NCBI GenBank assembly: GCA_014529385.2
Contig: CM043942.1
Coordinates: 20,367,491 to 20,431,490 of the forward strand
From: Adiantum capillus-veneris
Lineage: Eukaryota; Streptophyta; Polypodiopsida; Polypodiales; Pteridaceae
Length of the DNA: 64,000 bases
Direction: 5' to 3'
A program made the position numbers and the translations under genes. Of the stretch, positions 21,203 through 31,089 are shown piece after piece; position 1 is the stretch's first letter; the number at the start of each line of letters is the position of its first letter. The notes under the pieces were generated by a model. It ran no database searches. It had not been told where the DNA came from and was given only the letters and a program-made list of their open reading frames with translations.

Positions 21203-23463
21203 TGTTTGGAGGTGATAACAACATACAAGTGCCCACCTATCCAAGGCGCCCATTCGGTCAGCCAACCAAAGTTTTGATACGGTCACATTATTTTTCCGAT
21301 GTTTAATTAACACTAGGTTGGTAATGGGACACTTTTATGTCCTATTAAGTGACCATTTTCCTTGAATTATGTCAAGAGTTTCAAAATGGATTTTGAGGTG
21401 CTATCTGTCTAGAAAGTTGTCTCATGAGCTGAAAAAAACTCGACATTTTTTTGGAATATCAATTCCATCTTTAACCTTGTCCTTGCACAACATTTCACAA
21501 CCTAAATTGTGTGAAAAAACGAGTCCTGTTTTTGGCTTTTTTCAACTTTTTGCAACTATACCACTCTAGAATTCATGTTTTTGAGGTCTATAATGCTAGA
21601 GAACTATCTTTAGTAGTCCTCAACATGTCCTGATGCTTCTAGGGAGAAATAAATGTTAAAGTTGTAAGTTATGACCAAATTACAAAAATTGTCAAATCTT
21701 GTTTTTTAGCCAATTTTATCTCTTCTATGATTTTTTTGGTGGCTTTCATGATATTCAAATGCACTTTTGATTTTCTATGTCATATATTGTAACATAAATC
21801 TAATATTCCTTGAGTTTTGGGGCACCTTATACCCTATTTTGCATAGTAGACAACGATGGTTGATTTTTTCAATTATAGAAGAAAACGAAACATTCTAGTA
21901 TATCAAGTATAGCTTTTTCAATATTGTTAGTTTCTTGTGACAACTACATGCGTTTTGTAGGTAGTAACCATATCTAGTCATAAGGATCAAATTTGGCTAG
22001 ATATTGAATAGTTTCTATGGGATTCTACAACTCATAATGTTGAACCCAGTTTTTTCATGTTTGCTGTATTTAGCACTTCATCTTTGTCCCCAAGATTCCC
22101 CTTGGTAAGAGATGTATTATTCTTTTGACATGGTCCATGGCTCCTTATGAGCCTAAAGGACAATCGGGAACTACGAAAAGATGCATATATTATTTGTATT
22201 GAGCATGGCTATAGAAACTTTGATGATAGGTTTGCAGAATGGTAAAAATTCAACTTTTTTCTACCTATTTCTTTTGGCAAAAAAAAAAAAAGTTAGTGAA
22301 AAGCAATCATATGTTCTGATCACCAACCCATTGAAGTTAACTAGGGAATTTATCTCAAGTCCTACAAAAATCCCTAATCTTATTTTTATGCAACAAAACG
22401 TAAGAAATGACTGTTTTGATGAAAATATACTGGTCCATCAACTTTGGAGGCTTGGTGTGACCAAAAGATGAGAAATTTTACAAGTTTCTTATTTTTTCCA
22501 TGTGAAGTAGTCCTTGAACTCTAACCTCATGAAAGGATTTTACAAAATGAGTGGATCTACTATGGTTTTGGAGGTTTTTTTCAAAACCCTGAAAGGACAC
22601 TTTTATGTCCTGTTAGGTTACCAACCTAGTGTACATCAAACCCTGTAAAATCCTAATGACAATCGTCTATGTCAAGTCTAAGTCAAAGATGTAATTTTTC
22701 CAGTGATGTATGTAAAGGTCCATGAGAAGTTGGCCGCCGGCCACTTTAGAGAGCCCTAGGTATATAATACACTAAGGTTAGTGGGAAAGGGGGATTATTT
22801 TTAAGATAAGTGACTATTGTGTTACGCACAGAGAGCTACCTCTTTGCTCCAACTTGTAATCATCGCTTCTGTGGCTACGGTAATCCAAATTCAGTTTTGT
22901 TTTTTGCATTGTGTTCCTCTTACTCTGCTCTTTCATTCAAGTGTAAGCATTCAAGATTCGGTGAAGGTTTCAAACGCATCCGTTTAGGCCTTAAATTGCT
23001 ATTTTGAGTGTTTATATGCGTATTTTACGTTGTTTTGACCCTAGGAGAGGCTTTAGGGACCCAAAATTGACCCTTTAGGGTCATCCATTTACTGTTTTTG
23101 CGTACTTTGGGACAATTGATCGCGATCCATGTACCTCCCCAGAATGTTGTGACAGTGATAGGATATGTTCTTGATAGTCCCTTGTAGCTTCCCTTCAAGT
23201 TTCGTGCAATTCTGATATGATTTGCATGGTGAACGGACGTGATGACTGTAGAGCTGTGTAGAAGGACATAGGCAGATTACTTGGCTTTAGTGCGATTGAT
23301 TTGCTTGTAGAGTTAGTAGTTGCATCTCTTCGACTTCAGTTCATTAGGGTTGACATCCTAGTGAGTTTCCATGCCTCATCCGAGTCGCTTCTCCTGTATC
23401 AATAATTTTATGTTGATGCTTGAGAGCTATGGTATGGACGTCCGTCGCGGCGACCCGCAAACA
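21203..23463 (+). repeat. B 3' LTR, interrupted by element T
   Basis: LTR sequence is at 21203-21310 and 22632-23463 (about 940 bp in total), matching the intact 5' LTR at 11393-12329. Its terminal ACCCGCAAACA is included in a later 185-bp tandem duplication. It carries a perfect GATCGCGATC at 23118-23127. Confidence 0.93.
21311..22631. mobile_element. Element T: CACTA-like non-autonomous DNA transposon
   Basis: 1321 bp inserted in the B 3' LTR; the 5' LTR preserves the empty site near 11496 (TTTAATACATC). Ends are perfect 14-bp inverted repeats: CACTAGGTTGGTAA at 21311-21324 and its complement at 22618-22631. The 5'-CACTA terminus is the hallmark of CACTA/EnSpm elements, whose target duplications are 3 bp; here TAA/TAC flank the element (2 of 3 match). 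Just inside each end lies the 17-bp GGACACTTTTATGTCCT in direct orientation (21327, 22595), itself an imperfect palindrome. No transposase is encoded; small ORFs at 21369 and 22181 are unconvincing. Confidence 0.85.
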
Positions 23464-23827
23464 GCAGGTGCATTGGTCAAGCCAAAAGGCATGGCTAGAT
23501 ATTCATAAAGACCAAACGTTGTACGAAACACGGTCTTTAGAATATCTTCATCCACTATTCTTAATTGATGATAGACACTTTTAAGGCCAATCCTAATGAA
23601 GTAGGTAGAGCCTTGTCGCTTATCAAACAGATCTTCTACCCGCAAACAGCAGGTGCATTGGTCAAGCCAAAAGGCATGGCTAGATATTCATAAAGAACAA
23701 ACGTTGTACGAAACACGGCCTTTAGAATATCTTCATCCACAATTCTTAATTGATGATAGACACTTTTAAGGTCAATCCTAATGAAGTAGGTAGAGCCTTG
23801 TCGCTTATCAAACAAATCTTCTACCCG
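23453..23827. repeat. 185-bp tandem duplication across the B/A1 junction
   Basis: ACCCG occurs at 23453, 23638 and 23823, exactly 185 bp apart. The unit contains the last 11 bp of the B LTR, the target duplication and ~170 bp of A1 RT. The two units are nearly identical. It arose after B inserted, by slippage or microhomology repair at ACCCG. Confidence 0.93.
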
Positions 23828-24050
23828 AGGTACGGGAAATCTATTTTTGATAGTGATATGGTTTACTGCGCAATAGTCCACACACATGTAGTATGTACCA
23901 TCTTTCATTTGCATTTAAAGGACTGGAGAACAAAAGGGAGAGGAGCTAGGCCTCACCACCTCTTTGTCTACCAATTCTTGTGCTTGTTAGGCAGTGAGCT
24001 TCCTGATAGAAGCTCAATTCGATGGTCATCATCCCCTCATTTTGGAGGTA
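23464..24050 (-). pseudogene. A1 reverse transcriptase, N-terminal part
   Basis: Fingers and palm of A1 RT upstream of the B insertion. The main copy (23636-23914) reads [51 protein letters not shown] and [16 protein letters not shown], matching gypsy RT blocks 1-4 up to just before the catalytic DD. A second copy of the last two thirds (23464-23640) is due to the 185-bp duplication. A break between about 23915 and 24036 removes part of the region linking to the protease domain. Confidence 0.9.
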
Positions 24051-25110
24051 ATTCCATAGGGATATCATCGATGAACACATCTTGGAATCCTTTAAGAAAG
24101 TTAGACAAGTCTAAATCTTTTTTATTCTTACTACTTTCACTTGATAAACCATTAGCGTCATTAGTGGATTCTTTGACAAAAATCATGTACGCAGAAATCG
24201 AGCTTTTCATTGACTTATCAAAAGCTGGTGGATTTACAAGTGGGATACTATGACCAGACTCATTAGCATCTATATACATGTTCTTTCCTCTATAGGTGAA
24301 GTAGATTCTCCTTTCAGGAAACTTCATGTTGGCAGCCATGCGATCAAACCATGGCACCCCTAGGATAGCATCCTCATGTTGGAGAAGAGAGATGAAAAAG
24401 TCTTCTTTGTCAACATAGCTTTGGACATGAAGCCTCAACTTCCCAATCAAGGGAGTAACAAAGGCTTGCTATCCCTTGAAAGCTGTGTCAGCCGTTAAAA
24501 TATCTGCCATCTCAAAAGCTTGAATTCCCAACTTGGTGGCCAACTCCATTGATATGAAATTGTGAGTAGAGCCAAGGTCAAACAAGATGAAGGCATCATG
24601 TTCCCTTAACTTTCCCCAGGCATAGAAGAGAGATGATCCTTTGCAATGAGCATCCTCTTTTGGAGCTTCGATGGTGGAAGCCCTAGGAGTCTCATTGCAA
24701 GCATTTTTCTTGGGGCAAGAACGATAGCCATGTCCTTGATCCCCACACTTAAAACACTTATGGTCCTTGCGAAAATCTTTAAGCTCTTCATGAGAGAGTT
24801 TTTTTTTACCTTTGTAAACTCCCTTCTCCTTCAACCTATTGTTGTTGTTGTAGGAAGTGTCTTGGGAAGAATTTTGGGCATTGGTTTTTCTCTTTGCATC
24901 ATTTTTGTCTTTGTTTTCCATGGTTTTGACATTCCGTCTAGCCCCTTGTTGGAAATTGATGCGGGAAGAAACAATGGTGCGGTGGATTACTTTGATGATA
25001 GAACTAGGCCGTTGGGAGTTGACATACTCGGCCATATCTTCAGGTAATCCCTGAAAAAATTGTTGCTTTTTCTCTTTTGAAAGACAGTAGCCTTGAGATG
25101 TAAATCCCAA
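24037..25110 (-). pseudogene. A1 nucleocapsid zinc knuckle and protease
   Basis: Two in-line open stretches (24469-25110 and 24037-24450) separated by a stop near 24466. In the first, residues 119-132 are the zinc knuckle CFKCGDQGHGYRSC (C-x2-C-x4-H-x4-C), preceded by a Lys/Asn-rich basic region. The retropepsin follows: AFILFDLGSTHNFISMELAT, where catalytic D-S-G has become D-L-G. LQHEDAILGVPWFDRM in the second stretch is the protease C-terminal region. The end (DVFIDDIPMELPPK) is the usual lead-in to RT. Confidence 0.86.
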
Positions 25111-26018
25111 AACTTGTCCACATATTTGTGGATAGACTCATGAGAGAGAAGCCTCAAACTCCTCCATTCGGTGAGCACTTTGTCCTTTGCATCACTTGCA
25201 AAGAATTTCTTCATGATGGAAACTCGTAGAGTTTTCCATGTCCTTGGGGCTTTGCCGTTGCCATGAAGGCTTAGCCCACCATTGACGAGCCGATTTTTGG
25301 ATGTGCATAGCTACATGGTGTAGATTGGAGGACTCCGTGAAGCCCTCATCCCCAAAGGCCGCATCAAATTGTTGGATGAAGGCCAATACTTTATCGGTAG
25401 CACCAAAGGTGCCATCATAGGTGAGAAAAGAGATACTCTTCCTCCCTTCTTTAGCTTTTGTGACCTTCGCCATGCAGGGTAAGATTTGCGTTGTCCTCCC
25501 CTCTTGTATTCTCTAGGAGAATAGCCATTGCTTTCATCGGTAGAGGAGGAAGGTGAAAAAGAAGGAGAAGAGGGTGACCTCTTTCTTGCCCTTTTCTTCC
25601 TTTGTTTCCTCTCTTCACTTTTGGAGTGATGAGGAGAAGGACTATGGGCTAACCGTTTCCTCTCGGACGGAGTTGGCGATCGTTTAGTCCTCCTTCTTTG
25701 TGGAGATACATCTTCAGAGGAACTTAGGGATTCATTACTTTCTTGATCTTTAGATTCCTCCTCTCGCATGGGAGAGAGTCTTGTTTTGGGGGTCTCATCA
25801 AGATGCCTCGTAAGATCTATCTCCTCTTGGAGAAGAAAGGAAATCCCATAAGCACGAAGGTTTTGAGTAACTTCATCTTGCAAAGCGGGGTTGCCAATAG
25901 CTTGTTGCAACCTAGTAACAAGATAATTAACAAACATGGGGGCATCATCATTAGCACCTTCATGTGAAAAATCAAAGTTATTAATGTTCATTCTACTCTC
26001 TTGGTTATTGTCAGCCAT
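24987..26018 (-). pseudogene. A1 gag
   Basis: Starts MADNNQESRMNINNFDF at 26018, 400 bp downstream of the 5' LTR on the minus strand, and is broken into three frames (25311-26018, 25192-25473, 24987-25214) by two frameshifts near 25470 and 25210. The N-terminal third is followed by an Arg/Ser-rich tract (RRRTKRSPTPSERKRLAHSP, KKRARKRSPSSPSFSPSSST). The capsid core follows: FLTYDGTFGATDKVLAFIQQ, AMHIQKSARQWWAK and LLSHESIHKYVDKFWDLHLK. The R/S tract is unusual for gag N-termini and is nuclear-localisation-like. Confidence 0.85.
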
Positions 26019-26401
26019 GAATTAAACTTATGTGTTTACTTAGCGTGTGATTTTGCAATTCAAAACCTTAGTTGCTACTCCTCTTAGCCTTTGAAAATAG
26101 GCACTTAAGTATCTACACCCACGGATGGAATTGGTTAATTATAGAGAAGAGTGGAGTGGGTCTAACATAGCGAATAGCTCCTTTCGGAATTCTTATGGCT
26201 CAATAATAGTAAAGCTGTAGGCAAGTCTAAGAAGACTCCATTATTAAGACCAAAGATCCCGAGGTGTGCACCATATCCTAAATAGTGGGCTCAACAAAAC
26301 TGATAATATATCCTACTCCCACTTACCCTAATATAATTAACAAAATGAACCATTAATAGGCTACTTAAGGACCTCTCTCCTTAAGCAAGAAAAGAGAAAC
26401 C

Positions 26402-26418
26402 AAATGTTCTAATACGAA
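26402..26418 (-). promoter_or_regulatory. A1 primer-binding site, degraded Met type
   Basis: On the minus strand the LTR end is followed by TTCGTATTAGAACATTTG, comparable to TGGTATCAGAGCC with several substitutions. Confidence 0.55.
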
Positions 26419-27123
26419 TGTAATGGAAATGGCCTATGAACTTTGAGAATATAGGAATTAAGAGAATTAGAGTAAACATTTTTGTGAGATTACTTTGAGA
26501 ACTTGGAGGGTGAACTTAATTGATGGTAGCAACATAAACATAGTATTTAATTAACTTGGCATGAACTATAATTTTGAAAGAGAGAGAGCATTAGAGAACA
26601 TGCAATAGATGAGGACCGGATTTACTTGGATCCGGTCCCCCCTCCAAAAGGCGTTTGTATTATAGATTCTCCCATCAAGAGAGACTTTGTTACAATAAAA
26701 TCTTTGTGTTCCTTTTCACCTTGGTAATGCTATGAAGATGGAAAGCTTCATGCATCAGGAGCTTAGCATAAACTTTGCAAAAAGCATTAACTATCCCAAG
26801 CCTTAGTACCAAGGCCTCAAACACCTTCAAAGGTGGAGAGAGCTAGGGGGGAATCAGGGTAGGGAGGAGGAAGAAGAAACATTCCATAGGAGAAAGAAAT
26901 AGTTCCTCATTTATCATCATTCTTCTTGCTTAGCATAGCATTATAGCAAAGTAATGAAGATGAATAAGATGGAAAGATTCCATAGCCAAGAGTGTTGGTG
27001 TAGGCTCTCCACTTCTCAACAAACTTGGAGAAGGAGATGGAGCTCTTGCATTTTGCACTCCACACAATGGGAGAATGTATGTGTGTGTGGGAGAGTATAC
27101 CCCTCCTCTCATGCTTGGTCTAC

Positions 27124-27171
<48 letters not shown>

Positions 27172-27910
27172 TTATTTTATTATTTCCTTCGGACATGTGT
27201 CCTCTTTTTTCTCTTTGAGAGAAAGAACTTAATTATTTATTTTTATGTATCTAAATTCTCATTGGACCCCTTTAAAACCTAACCAGTAGCGTTCAAGCAC
27301 ATCATGAGAGCCACATGTGGAGGATCATTTGAACTTGTATTTTTTATGCTTATTAAGTCATTTGGTTGAATGAAATACTTCAAGGACTTATTCAATCAAC
27401 AAAGCATGTATCTTTTATGCTTCTTAAGTCATTTGTTTTGAGTTGAATACTTCAAGCCTTAGTCAATCAAGCATGGACATTCGCACCTCTTGAGAACTTA
27501 TCTTTGAATTTAACATTTCAAAACCTTAGTCATTTAAGCATAAAAATCAGCTCAAAATTTGGGCAAGGTTCCCACTACCACTTTAAGCATCTTAGCACCT
27601 CATGCTTGGGTACGATTCCCACCTCGAGGTGGTTAGCCCTAGCTTGCGTAAGGTCAAAGTACTTTTTCACACTAACTTTTGGAGGTCTTTAATGAAGCTA
27701 ACCCTAAGTTCTTTTAAGCTCCATTAGGTAGCATTGCTTTTTGAAAGACCGTCTCTCATTTGGACCCCTTTACCATTGGCCCCATGTTGACATAGATCTG
27801 TAAGCACATGTCTATATTCTAACCCTTGTTCCCGTTTATTACCCCACATTAAATGATCAGTTTAATATGAGAAAATCATTTGGGTTGGTTAGATATTAGA
27901 TTTTATGATA
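26419..27910 (-). repeat. A1 5' LTR
   Basis: 1492 bp, matching 7181-8693 end to end. Its (CT)n tract (about 27125-27168) is longer and its (GT)n tract (about 27078-27090) shorter than in the 3' LTR. The outer end has TATCAT instead of TGTCAT, a point change at the terminus. Confidence 0.92.
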
Positions 27911-28086
27911 GAATATAGAGTAGAGAGAGAGTCAGAGAGTATACACGATATACGTGGTTCACCCAATGTGGGCTACGTCCGCAGAGAAGCAGCCACTCAA
28001 TGGCTTTAGTACTTCAAAACAAGAAGTAGATTACAAAGGGATTATAACCTTTTAGAGCTCCCGCCTTGCTTCACTCTCACCAGCTC
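27911..28086 (-). repeat. Middle piece of older LTR J
   Basis: 176 bp between A1 and C. Contains GATATACGTGGTTCACCCAA, a sequence style common in plant copia LTRs read on the minus strand. It ends AGCTC, the target duplication of element C, so it continues directly into 36789-37214. Confidence 0.5.
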
Positions 28087-28477
28087 TGTTGACCCTGCAC
28101 CAGATCATTACTTGTACTTATGTTTGATCAATCAATACTTATCAGTCGGATGTTAGTGAGTCGGAGTCTTGATAAGGCAGATTTTGGTCAATCGGATGTA
28201 ATTGTTATAACTGCCAAAAATTCCTATTTAAAGGTCATGCTGGTTCACGCAAGTATGTAATTTTGGCTGAAATGGAAGTTATCCTTGGACCAAGATGAAT
28301 CAAATTGTGTAGTCTCTTGCTCTATGATTCATGTTTATTCTTCAGTCTACTGTGTCGAAATTGGTAAATGGTGAAATGCTAATGAGTAGAATGTGTTTGG
28401 ATTTGTCTAACTCTATCTTTGGTGTGTGTGACATGTTGTCAACACCTAAGTTCTGTGTGTGTTGATGAACCCCAACA
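28087..28477 (+). repeat. C 5' LTR
   Basis: 391 bp, TGTTGACC…CCCCAACA, with imperfect inverted ends TGTTG/CAACA. Pairs with 36402-36788. TCGGATGT-like words recur several times in the U3 part. A TATTTAAA at about 28224 may be the TATA element. Confidence 0.95.
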
Positions 28478-28479
28478 CT

Positions 28480-28498
28480 TTGGCGATCCTGATGTTGT
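28480..28498 (+). promoter_or_regulatory. C primer-binding site
   Basis: TTGGCGATCCTGATGTTG begins two bases after the LTR end. The TGGCG start fits pairing with a tRNA CCA end; I cannot assign the tRNA with confidence. Confidence 0.55.
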
Positions 28499-28518
28499 GA
28501 ATCTGTGGAGAATCATGT

Positions 28519-30370
28519 ATGTCACAACAAGAGAGGAGAGTAAGGAGAGTTTATTATACTAGGGCACAGGCAAGAGCAGAAAACCATGATATTGATCCTT
28601 TTCATTATGATTTTTCCTGTGATGGAGACGAGGAGTTCGGTGACAGTGAACAGGAGCAGTTATTGAACCAAGGGGCTGAGGGTTCTGTGAGAGCATATGG
28701 GAGGCAATTTGTTGGAGCACTTTCCTTGATGGGAAGACCTGCAGGGACAAGAAGAAGGCTTCAGTTGACCCACTACAGGGGGCTACCAGGCAAAGACCTA
28801 GGAGACCACCCAGAAATCCTCCCATGTCCCAACCAGCACCTCCAAACCCTACGGTGAAAGCAGCCAAATTTAGAGAGAAGTTGAAAGAAGATGTAGACTG
28901 TCATGCTGCCAGTTTGAAACAAAGTGGCAGGCTAGTGGTTATCAGGCCTTGCATAATGACCAAACAAAGATGGAACAATTTGCAGCTACATTAGAAGGCA
29001 AAGCCATGAGTTGGTTTAGCCAATATGGTATAGCCCATTTTTCTACCTATAATGCATTGAAAGAAACCTTTTTACAGAGATTATAAAAGGAGAAGACCCC
29101 TACAGACATTTTGAAGAAACTCAGGGTGATCGGACAAAAGAATATGGTGGTTGAAGATTTTGCGCAAAAGTTCAGAGTTTTGGTTGATAGACTTCAGGGC
29201 AATGAGAGGCCCACTAATGAGATGTTGGCTGGATATTTTCTTACAGGTTTGAGGAAAGATTTAAAGAATGTTGTGGCCAGTGTAGATATTGCTCCAGGTT
29301 TTGCTGCACTGGTTGATGCAGCAGTCAGAGTGGAGAAAAGACTTGGCAGACTTAAAATGAAGAGCAGGTCCAAAGGAGATGATGATTCTGATGATCAGTC
29401 AGACTCCACTGATGCTCATGAAACTGATGAAGATGCTGATTCAGATGATGATACTAAGTCAAGTGATGTTGAATAAAAGTCAAAGAGGAAGAAGAAAAGC
29501 ACAAAGAAGAAGTCCAAAAAGGATAAAGCAACTCAGGAAGGGGAATTGGTGAGTAAACTAAAGAGAATTGGTTATTTAATGTTGCCACCCAAAGCTAAAT
29601 TGTATTGTGAAATATGTGACAAAGAAGGACATACCTCCGCTAGGTGTTGGTTTAACCCCAGGAATAGGGAGCAACCAAATGCAGGAAGAGGTAGAGGTGA
29701 AGCTACAACAAATCAGGTAGCTCTATTTAGAGCAAGACAACCATTTCAGAGACCACCAAGACCTCCAAGAACTCCTTGGAGAGAGCAAAACAACAATCAG
29801 AGAAGAGGAGACAAAGTGATTCCTTGTGTCTATTGTGGATCACCAGACCACTGGGTTGGTCTCAATTGTGAATTATGGGTTAGACACAGGGGAGAAAGAG
29901 GGATGCCCATTGTGAGGCCTGGTCAGGCAGACCAACAGGGAGTGCACCAGCAACCACAGCATAATCAACAAGCTCAGGCTAATGTTATTTTGGTCGAAAT
30001 TCAGGAGCAGCAAGAACCAGAGCCAGTCATAGTACATCAGACTGAGAAGAAGGAACATGAAGAAGGATCGTATTGTGATTGTTACCAATGTGGTCAGGTG
30101 GAAGAAGCTGAAGCATTGGCAGTCACAAGAGCAAAAGCTAAGGGACCAATTAATTGGAGAGAGCACAAATATGTGAGGGATAAGGTTCATGAAAAAGTGC
30201 AGAAGGAGCAGGTTCAGTATGCAGAGGAGAAGAATGAAGAGTTGGAGGTATCTAAGAAGCAGCATAAGCTTGACAAGCCAAGTTTGATGCCAACAAAAGA
30301 AGACAAAGATTGGTTTGAGGTACTTGTGAACTCCCCTTGCAATTGTCATTGGATCAATTATTATGTCTAG
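28519..30370 (+). pseudogene. C gag with zinc knuckles
   Basis: ATG at 28519 (MSQQERRVRRVYYTRAQARA) opens 113 codons. A frame change follows, then gag core text with a stop near 29083 (EGKAMSWFSQYGIAHFSTY). The core continues at 29111-29476 (VVEDFAQKFRVLVDRLQGNE, MLAGYFLTGLRKDLKNVV) with an Asp/Ser-rich acidic tail, then a Lys-rich stretch. The 29546-30370 part carries a knuckle CEICDKEGHTSARC (C-x2-C-x4-H-x4-C) and a second, looser one CVYCGSPDHWVGLNC. Gag would form the RNA-packaging particle. Stops at 29083 and 29474 and one frameshift near 28860-29000 make it inactive. Confidence 0.85.
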
Positions 30371-30870
30371 TTCTAGCCTTTAAGGAGAAATTGTTGAAGA
30401 AGCTTCAGGGGCAGCAAGACCAAGTGTTGACAAACCAGTATCCTAAAGTAATGCTGCAGCATATTGATCTAGCAGATGTGGATTTTTTAGTACCTGTTGT
30501 GGAAGTGATGTTTCAAGGCATGCTATTTGAAGAGGTGTTGTTGGATGGAGTATCAAGGGTGAATATACTTCCTGAGGAGGTTTATAGAAGACTGAAGTTA
30601 GGAGGAACATTAGCTCCAGCACCATTTCAAGTGAAGATGGCAGACCAGAGGAGAGTCTAGCCTTTAGGCATTCTAAAGCAGCAAGCAATTGAAATTGCAG
30701 GTATGGTTTTCTTTGTGAACTTTGTGGTACTTAGAATGAAGGATTCAGATTCTTCCTACAAGATGTTGTTGGGAAGACCCTGGTTTAGACAAGCTAGAGT
30801 TAAGCAAGATTGGGGAGAAAATGTTGTCATGATGAGAAAGGGGAAGCAGTTAGTAACCATATCAATGCAG
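30371..30870 (+). pseudogene. C aspartic protease
   Basis: 30337-30660 plus a continuation after the stop at 30658. Pattern: VEVMFQGMLFEEVLLDGVSR VNILPEEVYRRL (D-G-V where D-S-G is expected), PLGILKQQAIEIAG, and YKMLLGRPWFRQARVKQDW, the retropepsin C-terminal signature. Loss of the D-S-G motif predicts no activity. It is in a different frame from the end of gag. Confidence 0.78.
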
Positions 30871-31089
30871 TGAAGAAAACAAATCCCTCCAAATACTAAA
30901 CCATTAGGTGCTCATACCATAAACTTGGAAGATGCAGTGGAAGATGATGAAGAGGATGAATTTTTGAGAGCTAATCCCACTATTGTGTCTGTCTTTGAGG
31001 TTGATGTAGAAGGGATAATTCAGAAGGATGAAGACTAGGGTGAGGATGAGGTAGAAATAGTTCCAGTCCAGGAGATTGATGGATCTGAA

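Larger units (their letters stand above)
11393..23463 (+). mobile_element. Element B: large non-autonomous gag-protease LTR element
   Basis: Plus-strand LTR retrotransposon of 12,071 bp (10,750 without the nested CACTA-like element). It has LTRs of 937 and about 940 bp, a tRNA-Asp-like primer site, a 2.6-kb leader, a gag-zinc-knuckle-protease frame, two further ORF regions of unknown function, a G-rich purine tract and a 5-bp target duplication (GCAAG/GCAGG). I find no reverse transcriptase, RNase H or integrase motif in any frame between 14930 and 21202, so it must have moved with enzymes from another element. Known analogues are plant TR-GAG and LARD elements. The Asp-type primer suggests its helper belonged to the Tat/Athila side of gypsy. 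Confidence 0.9.
7181..27910 (-). mobile_element. Chromovirus A1 (Ty3/gypsy), split by element B
   Basis: Minus-strand LTR retrotransposon. Order on the minus strand: 5' LTR (26419-27910), primer site, gag (from 26018), protease, N-terminal reverse transcriptase, then a 12.07-kb plus-strand insertion (11393-23463), then the rest of RT, RNase H, integrase, chromodomain, purine tract and 3' LTR (7181-8693). Without the insertion and a 185-bp duplication it would be about 8.5 kb. Flanking pentamers GATTA/GAATA suggest a slightly diverged target duplication. Two more copies of the same family are present: E (left edge) and D (47800-52053). Confidence 0.9.

Noticed and set aside
29873-30349. 158-codon antisense ORF rich in Leu and Ile
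   Set aside because: It is the shadow of C gag on the opposite strand; the hydrophobic composition comes from Gln/Glu/Lys codons read in reverse.
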